From positions 1 to 64,000 of the forward strand of contig NZ_LROS01000003.1 in the NCBI RefSeq assembly GCF_001675165.1: DNA of 64,000 nucleotides, given 5' to 3'. This document shows positions 1 to 7,288 of the stretch, piece after piece; the stretch's first letter is position 1; the number at the start of each line of letters is the position of its first letter. The position numbers were made by a program, and so were the translations under genes. The stretch comes from Clostridium ragsdalei P11 (GTDB lineage: Bacteria; Bacillota; Clostridia; Clostridiales; Clostridiaceae). The notes under the pieces were generated by a model. It was not told the origin of the DNA. It was given only the letters and a program-made list of their open reading frames with translations, and ran no database searches.

Positions 1-1
1 A

Positions 2-100
2 TGGGAATTAGTATCAGATATTAAAATTCTTTTTGACGAACTTAATTCTAATTTTGCTAAGATTCATTCATTAGCTTATGCTAGAAGTTTCCTAGTATAA
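2..100 (+). CDS. C-terminal end of an unidentified gene cut by the left window edge
   Basis: An open frame enters from the left edge and gives about 32 residues, ending in ..AYARSFLV before TAA at 98-100. The composition looks coding (charged and hydrophobic residues alternate, as in WELVSDIKILFDELN). No start is visible and I do not recognise the family. It converges on the minus-strand genes at 110-1044 with a 9-base gap. It probably belongs to the same integrated element. Confidence 0.4.
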   Translation, partial: WELVSDIKILFDELNSNFAKIHSLAYARSFLV

Positions 101-109
101 GTTAAATTA

Positions 110-298
110 TCACTTAGAAACCCTATAGTTCTCCTCCTCAAATTCACAAATTAATTTATCATCATCACCATCATATTTAACTTTATTTATAAAACACTCA
201 CGATTATCTTCATCATAAAGTTTAAAACCAGTTTTGTTTAAAGCCTGTATCTGTGCGTTTAAACTGTCCATAAGTGTTGTAAATGCTGGATTAGCCAT
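110..298 (-). CDS. Small acidic hypothetical protein of the integrated element
   Basis: 62 residues with an acidic middle (DGDDDKLICEFEEEN). Its ATG overlaps the TAA of the upstream YqaJ-type recombinase gene (TAATG), so the two are probably translationally coupled. Small partner proteins of this kind are common next to phage recombinase genes. I do not recognise a family. There is no signal peptide or membrane segment. Function unknown. Confidence 0.55.
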   Translation of the reverse strand: MANPAFTTLMDSLNAQIQALNKTGFKLYDEDNRECFINKVKYDGDDDKLICEFEEENYRVSK

Positions 299-1044
299 TA
301 TGCCTGTGCCTCCAGCTCCTTAATCGTGTTTTTAAGTTCAAAATAATTCTTAATTTTATCCTTATATTCAGATTTTAGATTTACACTAATTCCAGAATCA
401 GAATCTTTATATCTTTCCTTTACATATTTTTCTGCTGCATTAGATCCGTCTAGTGGAGGCGATACTTTCTTAACTATGCAGTTTTCCCAAAAATCCTTTT
501 CCGCACTTACAATCATTTCTATAAGCTCCTCATCCCTATCTACTTCTTTATAAAGGAACTTTTGCCCGCCTATTAAAACAGCTATAAATGCTTTTTCATA
601 TCCTGTTACTGCTAGATAGTGCATGACTTGTACTAAGTAACTTGCCGGTATCTCTTCGGAGTCCCACTCTTTAGCTCCAAAAGTATTTACTGTTTTACAT
701 TCAAGTAATGCCTTTTCCCCCACTATCTCTCTATCTAAATTAGCTGTCATAAAAGGATATTTAATACTTTGAAGTATGGCGTTTCTCCTTCTGACCTTTT
801 TACCTGTTCTCTTTGAAAATTCTCTTGCAACAAGATCCTCAAGTTCAGTTCCCCAGTAAGCAGCTTCACTCTGCTCACTAGGTTCATTTATTTCTTGAGT
901 TTTATCCATATATACCTGAAATGGTGTTCTCTATTTATTTACTCCAAGAATTGCTCCAGCATCAGATCCGCCAATACCCTGCTGTCTGCTTTTTAACCAT
1001 TCTAATTCGGTCATATCTTTAGTCTTTGCTAATACTTTATACAA
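298..1044 (-). pseudogene. YqaJ-type phage recombinase/exonuclease, interrupted by one in-frame TAG
   Basis: The N-terminal part reads TKDMTELEWLKSRQQGIGGSD and AILGVNK, the usual opening of YqaJ / lambda-exonuclease-like nucleases. A TAG at 931-933 follows, and the same frame continues RTPFQVYMDK.. into the 203-residue downstream part. That part carries the nuclease core: NLDREI, then ALLECKT with the E-x-K pair, then the SYLVQVMHYLAVTG helix. Removing the single stop gives a normal-length protein of about 240 residues. The likely start is the TTG at 1042-1044, about 8 bases after GGAGG; ATG at 1057-1059 is an alternative. Family members process DNA ends in phage recombination. The stop most likely inactivates it, unless translation restarts at ATG 907-909, which would lose the N-terminal motif. 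Confidence 0.75.
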
Positions 1045-1076
1045 TCTCCATCCCTCCATATTTGATTTATTTTCCG

Positions 1077-1147
1077 TTCCAATTGTGAAAAAGTATATTT
1101 TATAAAAATCAATTTGGTATAATAAACTTAAGTTCACTAATTGTGAA
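1077..1147 (+). promoter_or_regulatory. Repressor promoter with two related operator-like sites
   Basis: An extended -10 (TGGTATAAT, hexamer 1118-1123) lies upstream of the XRE-type repressor gene. A 15-base inverted repeat, TTCACTAATTGTGAA, sits at 1133-1147 just downstream of it, and a related site, TTCCAATTGTGAA, lies at 1077-1089. Both share AATTGTGAA. This arrangement suits autorepression by the adjacent phage-type repressor and control of the divergent recombinase gene. The sites are seen directly; the regulator assignment is inference. Confidence 0.5.
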
Positions 1148-1161
1148 AGGAAGTTAACAAA

Positions 1162-1596
1162 ATGAAAAACTATACATTAGGTAATAGAATACGAAATCTG
1201 CGTGAAGAAAAATCAATAAGTCAATTAGAATTAGCTAAGATACTTAATATAGGCAACACTACATTATCTCAATATGAATCAGATAAAAGAGTTCCTAGTG
1301 ATACTGTTAAGAAAAAAATAGCTGAATATTTTGGTATTTCTCTTGATTATTTAATGGGACTTACTGATACCAAAGAACCTAAAATTAATATTCCACAAGA
1401 ATACTCAGATAAATATAAAGTCACCAAAAAAGATATAGAGCAACATAATGAAGTGATAAAACACGCTCAAGCTTTTATGATGGATGACGAAGTTGGTGAA
1501 GAAGATAAAGAAAAATTAGTTACAGTAATAAATAAGCTATACTGGGATGCAAAAGCTAAAAACAAAGAAAAATTTGGAAGGAAAAAGAAAAAATGA
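1162..1596 (+). CDS. XRE-family (cro/cI-like) transcriptional repressor
   Basis: 144 residues. An N-terminal helix-turn-helix spans about residues 6-62 (LRNLREEKSISQLELAKILN, then TTLSQYESDKRVPS and EYFGISLDYLMG), the standard phage-repressor HTH_3 layout. The remaining 80 residues are charged and end in a lysine-rich tail. There is no peptidase domain in the protein itself. A separate ImmA-type peptidase gene follows 15 bases downstream, the usual two-gene module in which the peptidase relieves repression. An AAAGGAAG ribosome site precedes the ATG. Intact. Confidence 0.9.
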   Translation: MKNYTLGNRIRNLREEKSISQLELAKILNIGNTTLSQYESDKRVPSDTVKKKIAEYFGISLDYLMGLTDTKEPKINIPQEYSDKYKVTKKDIEQHNEVIKHAQAFMMDDEVGEEDKEKLVTVINKLYWDAKAKNKEKFGRKKKK

Positions 1597-1611
1597 TAGA
1601 GGTGTTTTTTT

Positions 1612-2051
1612 ATGATAAACATTCATGCAAGAGTAAAACACCTTATTCAAAGATATAACACAAAAGATCCTGAAAGAATAATTAAATATTTAGGAATAGA
1701 TTTAAGGTATGAAGATATAGGGGAAAATACTAAGGGGTTTTACATTAGTCTAATAACAAATAAATATATAGTAATAAACTCTAAATTAAACGAAATTGAA
1801 AAAGTTATTGTATTGGCACATGAATTAGGACATGCTCTGCTTCACTACCATAGATCCACTTGCTTTATAAGAGAATATACGTTATTTCCCCCAGGGGAAG
1901 AATTGAAAATGAAGCAAACAAGTTTGCAGCTGAACTTTTAATTGACGAAAAAGACATTGACAAATATTCTTTAGAAAATATGTGTAAAAGCCAAATTGCA
2001 TCATATTTTGGAGTTAACGAGAAATTAGTTGAATATAAATTTAATAAATAG
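1612..2051 (+). pseudogene. ImmA/IrrE-family metallopeptidase, frameshifted
   Basis: The first frame (from ATG 1612, after GAGGTG) holds the zinc-binding motif HELGHALLH at about residues 67-75, then runs off its proper path near TLFPPG. The second frame picks up with GRIENEANKFAAELLI, the conserved E-x-x-A-N-x-F-A helix, and reads to 2051. The switch lies in the run TTTCCCCCAGGGG at about 1887-1897, so a one-base change in the C or G run is the likely cause. In ICEBs1-type elements ImmA cleaves the ImmR repressor, so losing it should leave the neighbouring repressor permanently active. Confirm the run length in reads. Confidence 0.8.
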
Positions 2052-2083
2052 GGCAATTGATTTATTGAGAAAGGAATTTTTTT

Positions 2084-2242
2084 ATGGAACAGAATGAAGG
2101 AGAAAATAAAAAAAGTTATAATTATTTAGCTGTTGGAATAAGTTTAGGAATTGTATTTGGGACATCATTCCATAATCTTGCTTTAGGAATATCAATTGGT
2201 GCTGCTTTAGGAATAGCTTTGAGTAACAATAAAACAAAATAG
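2084..2242 (+). CDS. 52-residue small glycine-rich membrane protein
   Basis: A clean short gene: AAGGAA ribosome site, ATG at 2084, TAG at 2240-2242. The N-terminus is hydrophilic (MEQNEGENKKSYNYLAVG). It is followed by a hydrophobic stretch with regular small residues (GISLGIVFGTSF, then GISIGAALGIALS), typical of a glycine-zipper membrane segment. It starts 32 bases after the broken ImmA gene. No family assignment; function unknown. Confidence 0.6.
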   Translation: MEQNEGENKKSYNYLAVGISLGIVFGTSFHNLALGISIGAALGIALSNNKTK

Positions 2243-2341
2243 TATTACATATAGGATTTGGACATGTAATGTACTTATATGGTACAAGCTACTTATGTTA
2301 TGGCATACATGTTTGATGTGTATGAGAAAAGGAGAGCTATA

Positions 2342-2971
2342 ATGAGTGATATACGTAATTGGGGTTTGATTGGATATGAAATGCTTTCTGTTTTAATTCC
2401 GTTTTTTATCACATATGTGATTCTATATGCAGTATTTAAAAAAGATAAAATGAGAAATAAAAAAAGAAATTTAATTTGGAATTTTATTTTTGCAGTTTAT
2501 ATTTTTGGAGTTCTACATTTTACGGGTGCTGGAACATTATATAATATTAAAATGTATGGATTGAAAATAAACCCAAATGAAATTAATTTAATACCCTTTT
2601 CTGGAAATATAGATATAGTAGAGTATGTTTTAAATATCATATTGTTTATTCCTCTTGGATTTTTAATTCCACTAATTTGGACAAGTTGGGACAAATGGAA
2701 GTCCCTAATTATTGGAAGTTATTTTTCTATATTAATAGAATTAAGTCAGCTTTTCAATACTCGATGTACGGATATTGATGATTTCATACTGAATACTTTG
2801 GGAGCAATAGTAGGTTATTGTTTATATAAGATGCTTAATAGAGTGCAAAAGAAAGATATAAAGACAAGTTATTTGGAAATAGAACCTTTTATATTTATTT
2901 GTGCTATGTTTTTAGGACGTTTCTTTATATTTAATGAATTTGGTTTGGCTAAAATTCTTTATAAATTTTAA
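2342..2971 (+). CDS. VanZ-family membrane protein
   Basis: About 209 residues from ATG 2342, chosen because AAAAGGAG precedes it; upstream in-frame ATGs lack a ribosome site. The VanZ signature is visible: INLIPFSG, then DIVEYVLNIILFIPLGFLIP, IELSQLFNTRCTDIDDFILN and LGAIVGY. Five or so membrane segments are present. VanZ-type proteins are widespread Firmicute membrane proteins; a role in glycopeptide tolerance is known only for the Tn1546 member. No other van genes are adjacent. It is probably cargo of the island. Confidence 0.85.
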   Translation: MSDIRNWGLIGYEMLSVLIPFFITYVILYAVFKKDKMRNKKRNLIWNFIFAVYIFGVLHFTGAGTLYNIKMYGLKINPNEINLIPFSGNIDIVEYVLNIILFIPLGFLIPLIWTSWDKWKSLIIGSYFSILIELSQLFNTRCTDIDDFILNTLGAIVGYCLYKMLNRVQKKDIKTSYLEIEPFIFICAMFLGRFFIFNEFGLAKILYKF

Positions 2972-3072
2972 TCAATGTTAAAATGAACGTTTATATGTAT
3001 AAAAATAGATCACATGCTGGAATTAATATCTTGATGTGGCCTTAGTTAGTAAACAATATAAGAAAATACGTA

Positions 3073-3180
3073 TCAATTTTTATTTTCTTTTTCATCCTCT
3101 TTATTGCTTATATAACCTAAAATTATCATTAAAATGCCGCCTAAAGCTCCTATTACAAATGGAGTTATATCTGAATCCAT
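3073..3180 (-). CDS. 35-residue small membrane protein
   Basis: ATG at 3178-3180 is preceded by a strong AAAAAGGAGG site 8 bases away, and TGA lies at 3073-3075. The peptide has one hydrophobic helix (ITPFVIGALGGILMIILGYI) followed by a charged tail rich in E and K. The ribosome site and clean layout argue for a real gene. It resembles in style the 52-residue protein at 2084. The rest of the interval 2972-3436 shows no other gene. Confidence 0.5.
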   Translation of the reverse strand: MDSDITPFVIGALGGILMIILGYISNKEDEKENKN

Positions 3181-3436
3181 AAGAAGTAACCTCCTTTTTA
3201 GTTTCTTATACAATAAATTACAACTGTGAATTTCTCTTTAATCCATTGTCTTTATATAAATAACAGAATGAATTACAAATTATGTCTAAAATATATTATA
3301 TCATAGGGCTTGGACACGCAGTATATGTATAAGAATAGAATTGTGGTAGATGAGTTATATAATGGCCATGTATCATAAATGGAGTTATATTGGTTATAGA
3401 TCCATTTTTATTATTTACTCTCAACCGAAATTGTAA

Positions 3437-4009
3437 TTAACGTACTATTTTTTTCAACTCATAAAGTTCTAAGTTAAAACCCTCTTCCCAATTTCGTGGA
3501 TGCCAAGGATTTTTACTTGATATAAATCGCATAGCATAAACTTTCTTTTTAGTTTCACTTAACTTATCTGAAAGAATCTTTGTAATACTTTTATAACTTT
3601 GTTCACACTTTTTCCCTTTACTGCTAGTTCCCCAAGCAACAATTACTTCATCTGTCTTTTTCAATAATGTATCTAAAACTTGAAGATTTTTTTTCATTTT
3701 TTCACCATATGATTCTAGTTCTATAAAATATTTCAAATTATTAGGATTAGATGTGCAGTATGGGTATAAATTAGCAATATAAACTCCGTCATATTTATTA
3801 TAACAAAAATTAAGCACATTATTAATAGATTTATCTGATATAGTTTTATTTGCTTCACTAGGGTTTTTCATTATTACAATAACATATTTATTGTTTCTAG
3901 CTTCTTTAAATGGTATAAATAATGAATATCTATAACCTTGCTCTTTACTTATTAAAATTCCTTCTATATCAACATAATCTTTGTACTTATAAATTTGTTT
4001 TTTGCTCAT
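3437..4009 (-). CDS. DUF1643 domain-containing protein
   Basis: 190 residues. The DUF1643 pattern is clear: YRYSLFIPF, then VIVIMKNPSEANKTISDKSI, VYIANLYPYCTSNP, EVIVAWGTSS and a C-terminal FISSKNPWHPRNW block. The biochemical function of the family is unknown; members occur on phages, plasmids and islands. It lies 208 bases downstream of the RelA/SpoT-type gene on the same strand and may be co-transcribed with it. No membrane segments. Confidence 0.85.
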   Translation of the reverse strand: MSKKQIYKYKDYVDIEGILISKEQGYRYSLFIPFKEARNNKYVIVIMKNPSEANKTISDKSINNVLNFCYNKYDGVYIANLYPYCTSNPNNLKYFIELESYGEKMKKNLQVLDTLLKKTDEVIVAWGTSSKGKKCEQSYKSITKILSDKLSETKKKVYAMRFISSKNPWHPRNWEEGFNLELYELKKIVR

Positions 4010-4217
4010 CTATATCATCCTCACTGTTTAAGTTCATAAAATATGTATCTTTTTTATAATATATAAAATCAACTTATATTTATTCTCTAATATGCAAACA
4101 AAGGCATTGAAACATGGTGTATCCATACTTTTTAATTGTTCCAATTTAAATACTCTTAATTTATCTTCTACACCTATCACCCCTAATTTTTTAACAAAAT
4201 ATTATTTACCTATTTTA

Positions 4218-5216
4218 TCATTTTTTATATTTACTAATTTCATTTTTATAATATAAAAAATACTTAGTATCCTTAAAATATTCATTATCAGCTAACATTA
4301 ATAGTATTCTTAATGCTCCTACCTGGGTAAGAAATATAATTCTTCTACCAGACGTAAATAGATTTCTTTCTATTTCAAATATCGTATCTTTGTATTTATT
4401 GTAAAACTTAGTTAACATCGGAATATTGATTTTATATCTGTTAAGCTCAGAAACTGTTACACTTACACCTCTAACATTTCCTTTTCTATCGCTAAAATAA
4501 CAATCTAAAAATGCTTGCAAGTTATCAAGATTTACTTCATCACTTGACTCAGATAGATCAATATTATTTTTTTCAGCATCTAATATTTTCTCCTTATATT
4601 TATTTCTATAATCTGTAATATCATCCTTTAAAGACTCAAATTGTTCATCGGCTTCTTCAAGCTTTGCGCTTAAAAATGAGAACTTCCTTTTAAATTCTTT
4701 AGGAATATCTTCTTCTTTTTTATACTCTAATTTATGCTCTATTTCAGCCCATGTATGCATTAAGTTAGTTCTTACTTGTATTTCTGCTTTTAAATCACCT
4801 AGTCCCTTATAATTAGGAGTACACAACCACTCATCTTTTATTTTAACTATAAAATGATATGACCTATATCCAAACTGATCTGGCTTTAATAATTCTTCTT
4901 TATCTTGAGATTCTAAGACTTTAAATTCTTTGTTTATTATTTGACATATTTTATCTATATCGCTTTTATAATAACAAATAACTCTAATTCCACAAATATC
5001 TTCAATTTGTTCAAAAGGTTTTAAATAATTTTTTCTTTCAATTTTTTCAATAAATGAGTTAGTATCTTTAATTCTATAACATACTGTAAGATAACTAATA
5101 CCTGCCTCATCTAGTAATATCTTTAAGGCTTGTACAAGGTTAAATCCTAGTTTTTTGTAATTTTTACTTTTAGATATATATAATTTTTTAATTTTCTCAC
5201 TCTTTAAGTATTCCAA
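4218..5216 (-). CDS. Stand-alone RelA/SpoT-domain protein (putative nucleotide pyrophosphokinase)
   Basis: 332 residues from a TTG start with an AAAAGGAAGG site upstream. A synthetase-type RelA/SpoT domain covers about residues 25-200: DICGIRVICYY (73-83), GYRSYHFIVKI (116-126) and AEIQVRT..MHTWAEIEHKL (144-163). No HD hydrolase domain or ribosome-binding RelA C-terminus is present. A coiled, charged linker (165-230) leads into a C-terminal domain I do not recognise. Known small synthetases make (p)ppGpp or ppApp; several mobile-element members are toxins or phage-triggered effectors. Here the position on an integrated element suggests defence or toxin use, but the housekeeping possibility remains. 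Confidence 0.85.
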   Translation of the reverse strand: MEYLKSEKIKKLYISKSKNYKKLGFNLVQALKILLDEAGISYLTVCYRIKDTNSFIEKIERKNYLKPFEQIEDICGIRVICYYKSDIDKICQIINKEFKVLESQDKEELLKPDQFGYRSYHFIVKIKDEWLCTPNYKGLGDLKAEIQVRTNLMHTWAEIEHKLEYKKEEDIPKEFKRKFSFLSAKLEEADEQFESLKDDITDYRNKYKEKILDAEKNNIDLSESSDEVNLDNLQAFLDCYFSDRKGNVRGVSVTVSELNRYKINIPMLTKFYNKYKDTIFEIERNLFTSGRRIIFLTQVGALRILLMLADNEYFKDTKYFLYYKNEISKYKK

Positions 5217-5398
5217 CTTTTATCCTTCCTTTTAAATAATATTTTACCACATATTTACTTATTTTTCTACATAATCATTTTACTCCTACTCATAGCATTT
5301 TTTTATAATTTTGAAGGAATTAGAAAATTTATGTAGAACTTAGTTAGCATAGATCTAATAAATATTAACAATATTACACTATGAAGGAGGGCTATATT

Positions 5399-6457
5399 AT
5401 GTCAGAAAGTTTTTCTTACGAATACTTTGCAAGTATAAATTTAAATGATCCATTTTTTGATTCATTAAAAAATGATTATAAGGAATTTATAGATTGGTTC
5501 CATAGAAAAACATTGCAAAATCAAAAAGCATATATTCAAAAAATCAATAACAAAATTGAAGGATTTTTATATCTAAAGATAGAAAAAGGACCTATAAAAG
5601 ATGTTGATCCTATCTTAAATGTTCAATCAGCAATCAAAATCGGTACATTAAAAATTAACCCACATGGAACTAGATTAGGAGAAAGATTTATTAAAAAAAG
5701 TATTGATTATGCAATAGATGTTAAAGCTAATACAATTTATGTAACTGTTTTTGAAAGTCATCCCGAACTTATTAAGCTTTTAGAAAAATATGGTTTTTAT
5801 AAATATGGTAAAAAAACAACTTCAAATGGAATAGAATTTGTCTTAGTAAAAGACCTAGAATCAATAAATAATGATACACTTTTAGATTATCCTAGAATAA
5901 ATCCAAATACTAACAATATATATTTATTAGGCATTTATCCAAAATACCATACTAATTTATTTCCAGATTCTAAGCTAAATAACGAACCTTTTGACATAGT
6001 TAAAGATGTATCTCATACAAATAGCATAGAAAAAATATATATTTGTAAAATGCGACAGGTGGCCTCTTTAAGGAAAAACGACTTACTATTAATCTATAGA
6101 ACTTCAGATAAACCAGGACTTGCAAAATTTCGCTCTGTTGCTACTAGTATATGTACTGTTGAAGATGTTAAATCTACTAAAACATTTAATAACTTTATGG
6201 ACTTTAAAAAGTATTGTAAAAATTATAGCGTTTTTCCTGATGATAGGTTAGAAAAAATATTCTATTCAAAGCACGGTTATTATATAATAAAAATGACATA
6301 TAATGTTGCATTAAAAAAACGTATAATTAACAAAGATTTAATTGAAAATGTAGGATTAGATTCATCCTCATATTGGGGATTCTTTAAATTAAATTCTAAT
6401 CAGCTAAAAAAAATAATTGAAATAGGTGAAGTAAATGAAGGCTATATTATCCATTAA
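5399..6457 (+). CDS. Two-domain protein: GNAT acetyltransferase plus C-terminal EVE/PUA-like domain
   Basis: 352 residues from ATG 5399, chosen for AAGGAGGG upstream. The first 150 residues look like a GNAT fold: IKIGTLKINPHGTRLGERF with the R-x-x-G acetyl-CoA loop, then the β-strand and helix typical of FESHPELIKLLEKYGFYKYG. The rest (about 170-350) resembles an EVE/PUA-like domain (IYKKMRQ-like KIYICKMRQVASLRKNDLLL, YWGFFKLN). It overlaps the next ASCH gene by 23 bases, so the pair is co-translated. Such readers bind modified bases or RNA in known examples. The substrate is unknown. Confidence 0.7.
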   Translation: MSESFSYEYFASINLNDPFFDSLKNDYKEFIDWFHRKTLQNQKAYIQKINNKIEGFLYLKIEKGPIKDVDPILNVQSAIKIGTLKINPHGTRLGERFIKKSIDYAIDVKANTIYVTVFESHPELIKLLEKYGFYKYGKKTTSNGIEFVLVKDLESINNDTLLDYPRINPNTNNIYLLGIYPKYHTNLFPDSKLNNEPFDIVKDVSHTNSIEKIYICKMRQVASLRKNDLLLIYRTSDKPGLAKFRSVATSICTVEDVKSTKTFNNFMDFKKYCKNYSVFPDDRLEKIFYSKHGYYIIKMTYNVALKKRIINKDLIENVGLDSSSYWGFFKLNSNQLKKIIEIGEVNEGYIIH

Positions 6458-6809
6458 ACCTGAATTTGTAAATAAAATTCTATCAGGCGAAAAAAAGTAT
6501 GAATTTCGAAAAAAAGTTTTTAAACAAAATATTGAATCCGTTATAATATATTCTACAAAACCTGCAGGTGTCTTTATAGGTGAATTTAAAGTAAATAAAA
6601 TTGTATCAGGTGATGTAGATAAAGTTTGGTCAAAAACTAATAAAAAAGCTGGCATAACATACAAATACTACAAGGAATACTTCAAAAATAATTCTGTAGC
6701 ATACGCATTAAAAATAGATGACTTATGGATATATGATCATCCTATAGATCCATCAAGCATATTACCGGACTTCAAGGCCCCTCAATCTTTCTGTTATCTA
6801 AGAAATTAG
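6435..6809 (+). CDS. ASCH-domain protein
   Basis: 124 residues. It opens with the characteristic MKAILSIKPEFVNKILSGEK and KYEFRKK, the ASCH (PUA-like) β-barrel entry. IYSTKPAGVFIGEF and a closing AYALKIDDLWIY strand follow. The start lies inside the 3' end of the GNAT gene after AGGTGA. ASCH proteins are predicted RNA- or modified-base-binding modules; a few are nucleases or hydrolases. Genes for GNAT plus ASCH pairs recur on mobile DNA. Confidence 0.85.
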   Translation: MKAILSIKPEFVNKILSGEKKYEFRKKVFKQNIESVIIYSTKPAGVFIGEFKVNKIVSGDVDKVWSKTNKKAGITYKYYKEYFKNNSVAYALKIDDLWIYDHPIDPSSILPDFKAPQSFCYLRN

Positions 6810-6838
6810 AGTCTTTAAACAGTTAGTAAAATTTGTTT

Positions 6839-6867
6839 TTGAACATATGTTCCTTTTATGCTATAAT
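6839..6867 (+). promoter_or_regulatory. Promoter with LexA-type (SOS) box
   Basis: TTGAAC at 6839-6844 and TATAAT at 6862-6867 are separated by 17 bases, a strong sigma-A promoter. A perfect 12-base palindrome GAACATATGTTC (6841-6852) overlaps the -35 and matches the Firmicute LexA core (GAAC-N4-GTTC with the favoured ATAT centre). It stands 32 bases before the next ASCH gene. Sequence is direct; SOS control is inferred. Confidence 0.75.
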
Positions 6868-6898
6868 CATTTATTAATTATATATTGGAGGAATACAT

Positions 6899-7243
6899 AT
6901 GGTTCATACCATGAGATTACAAGAAAAATATTTTGATCTTATTAGATTAAATCGCAAAATAATCGAAGTTAGACTAAACGATACAAAAAGAAAATCTTTA
7001 TCAATAAATGATATTATCATATTTTTTAAAATGTCCAATCACAGTGAATCTATTAAAGTATCTGTAGATAAAATAACTAAATTTTCTTCTTTTAAATGTT
7101 TATTATCTCAAATTGACATTAAAGACTTGGGGATCAGTAAAAAAGATAAAAATGTCTTTTTACAGGAGTTATCTTCTATCTATTCGTCTGCAGATGAAAA
7201 ACAACTCGGTGTGTTAGGCATAAAATTCCATATTTTAGATTAA
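6899..7243 (+). CDS. ASCH-domain protein with SOS-type promoter
   Basis: 114 residues after GGAGG. The sequence MVHTMRLQEKYFDLIRLNRK and IIEVRLNDTKRKSLSINDII is the typical ASCH opening (K-x-I-E-x-R-L-N, where the neighbouring protein has KYEFRKK). VDKITKFSSF and LGVLGIKFHIL close the barrel. It is the second ASCH gene in a row but has its own promoter with a GAACATATGTTC box, suggesting DNA-damage induction. A bidirectional terminator follows. Nucleic-acid binding is expected from the fold; the exact job is unknown. Confidence 0.85.
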   Translation: MVHTMRLQEKYFDLIRLNRKIIEVRLNDTKRKSLSINDIIIFFKMSNHSESIKVSVDKITKFSSFKCLLSQIDIKDLGISKKDKNVFLQELSSIYSSADEKQLGVLGIKFHILD

Positions 7244-7254
7244 CTATATATACC

Positions 7255-7288
7255 AGGAGGTTATAAATCAATTTGTGAATAACCTCTT
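7255..7288. terminator. Bidirectional terminator between convergent genes
   Basis: AGGAGGTTAT and ATAACCTCTT form a 10-base near-perfect stem with a 14-base loop, followed on the + side by ATATACTTTTTTT. It separates the ASCH gene from the convergent membrane-protein gene, whose stop lies inside the stem. Confidence 0.65.

Noticed and set aside
2342-2971. A vancomycin-resistance cluster (VanZ-like, D-lactate dehydrogenase-like, ddl)
   Set aside because: The three genes are 40 to 55 kb apart, the ligase has ordinary Ddl sequence, and vanX, vanS and vanR are absent. The VanZ family is widespread without resistance.
2250-3330. Short similar stretches (GGACATGTAATGTACTTATAT near 2262, GGACACGCAGTATATGTATAA near 3311)
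   Set aside because: Only about 20 bases with mismatches and no flanking structure; may be chance in AT-rich DNA or a faint old duplication.
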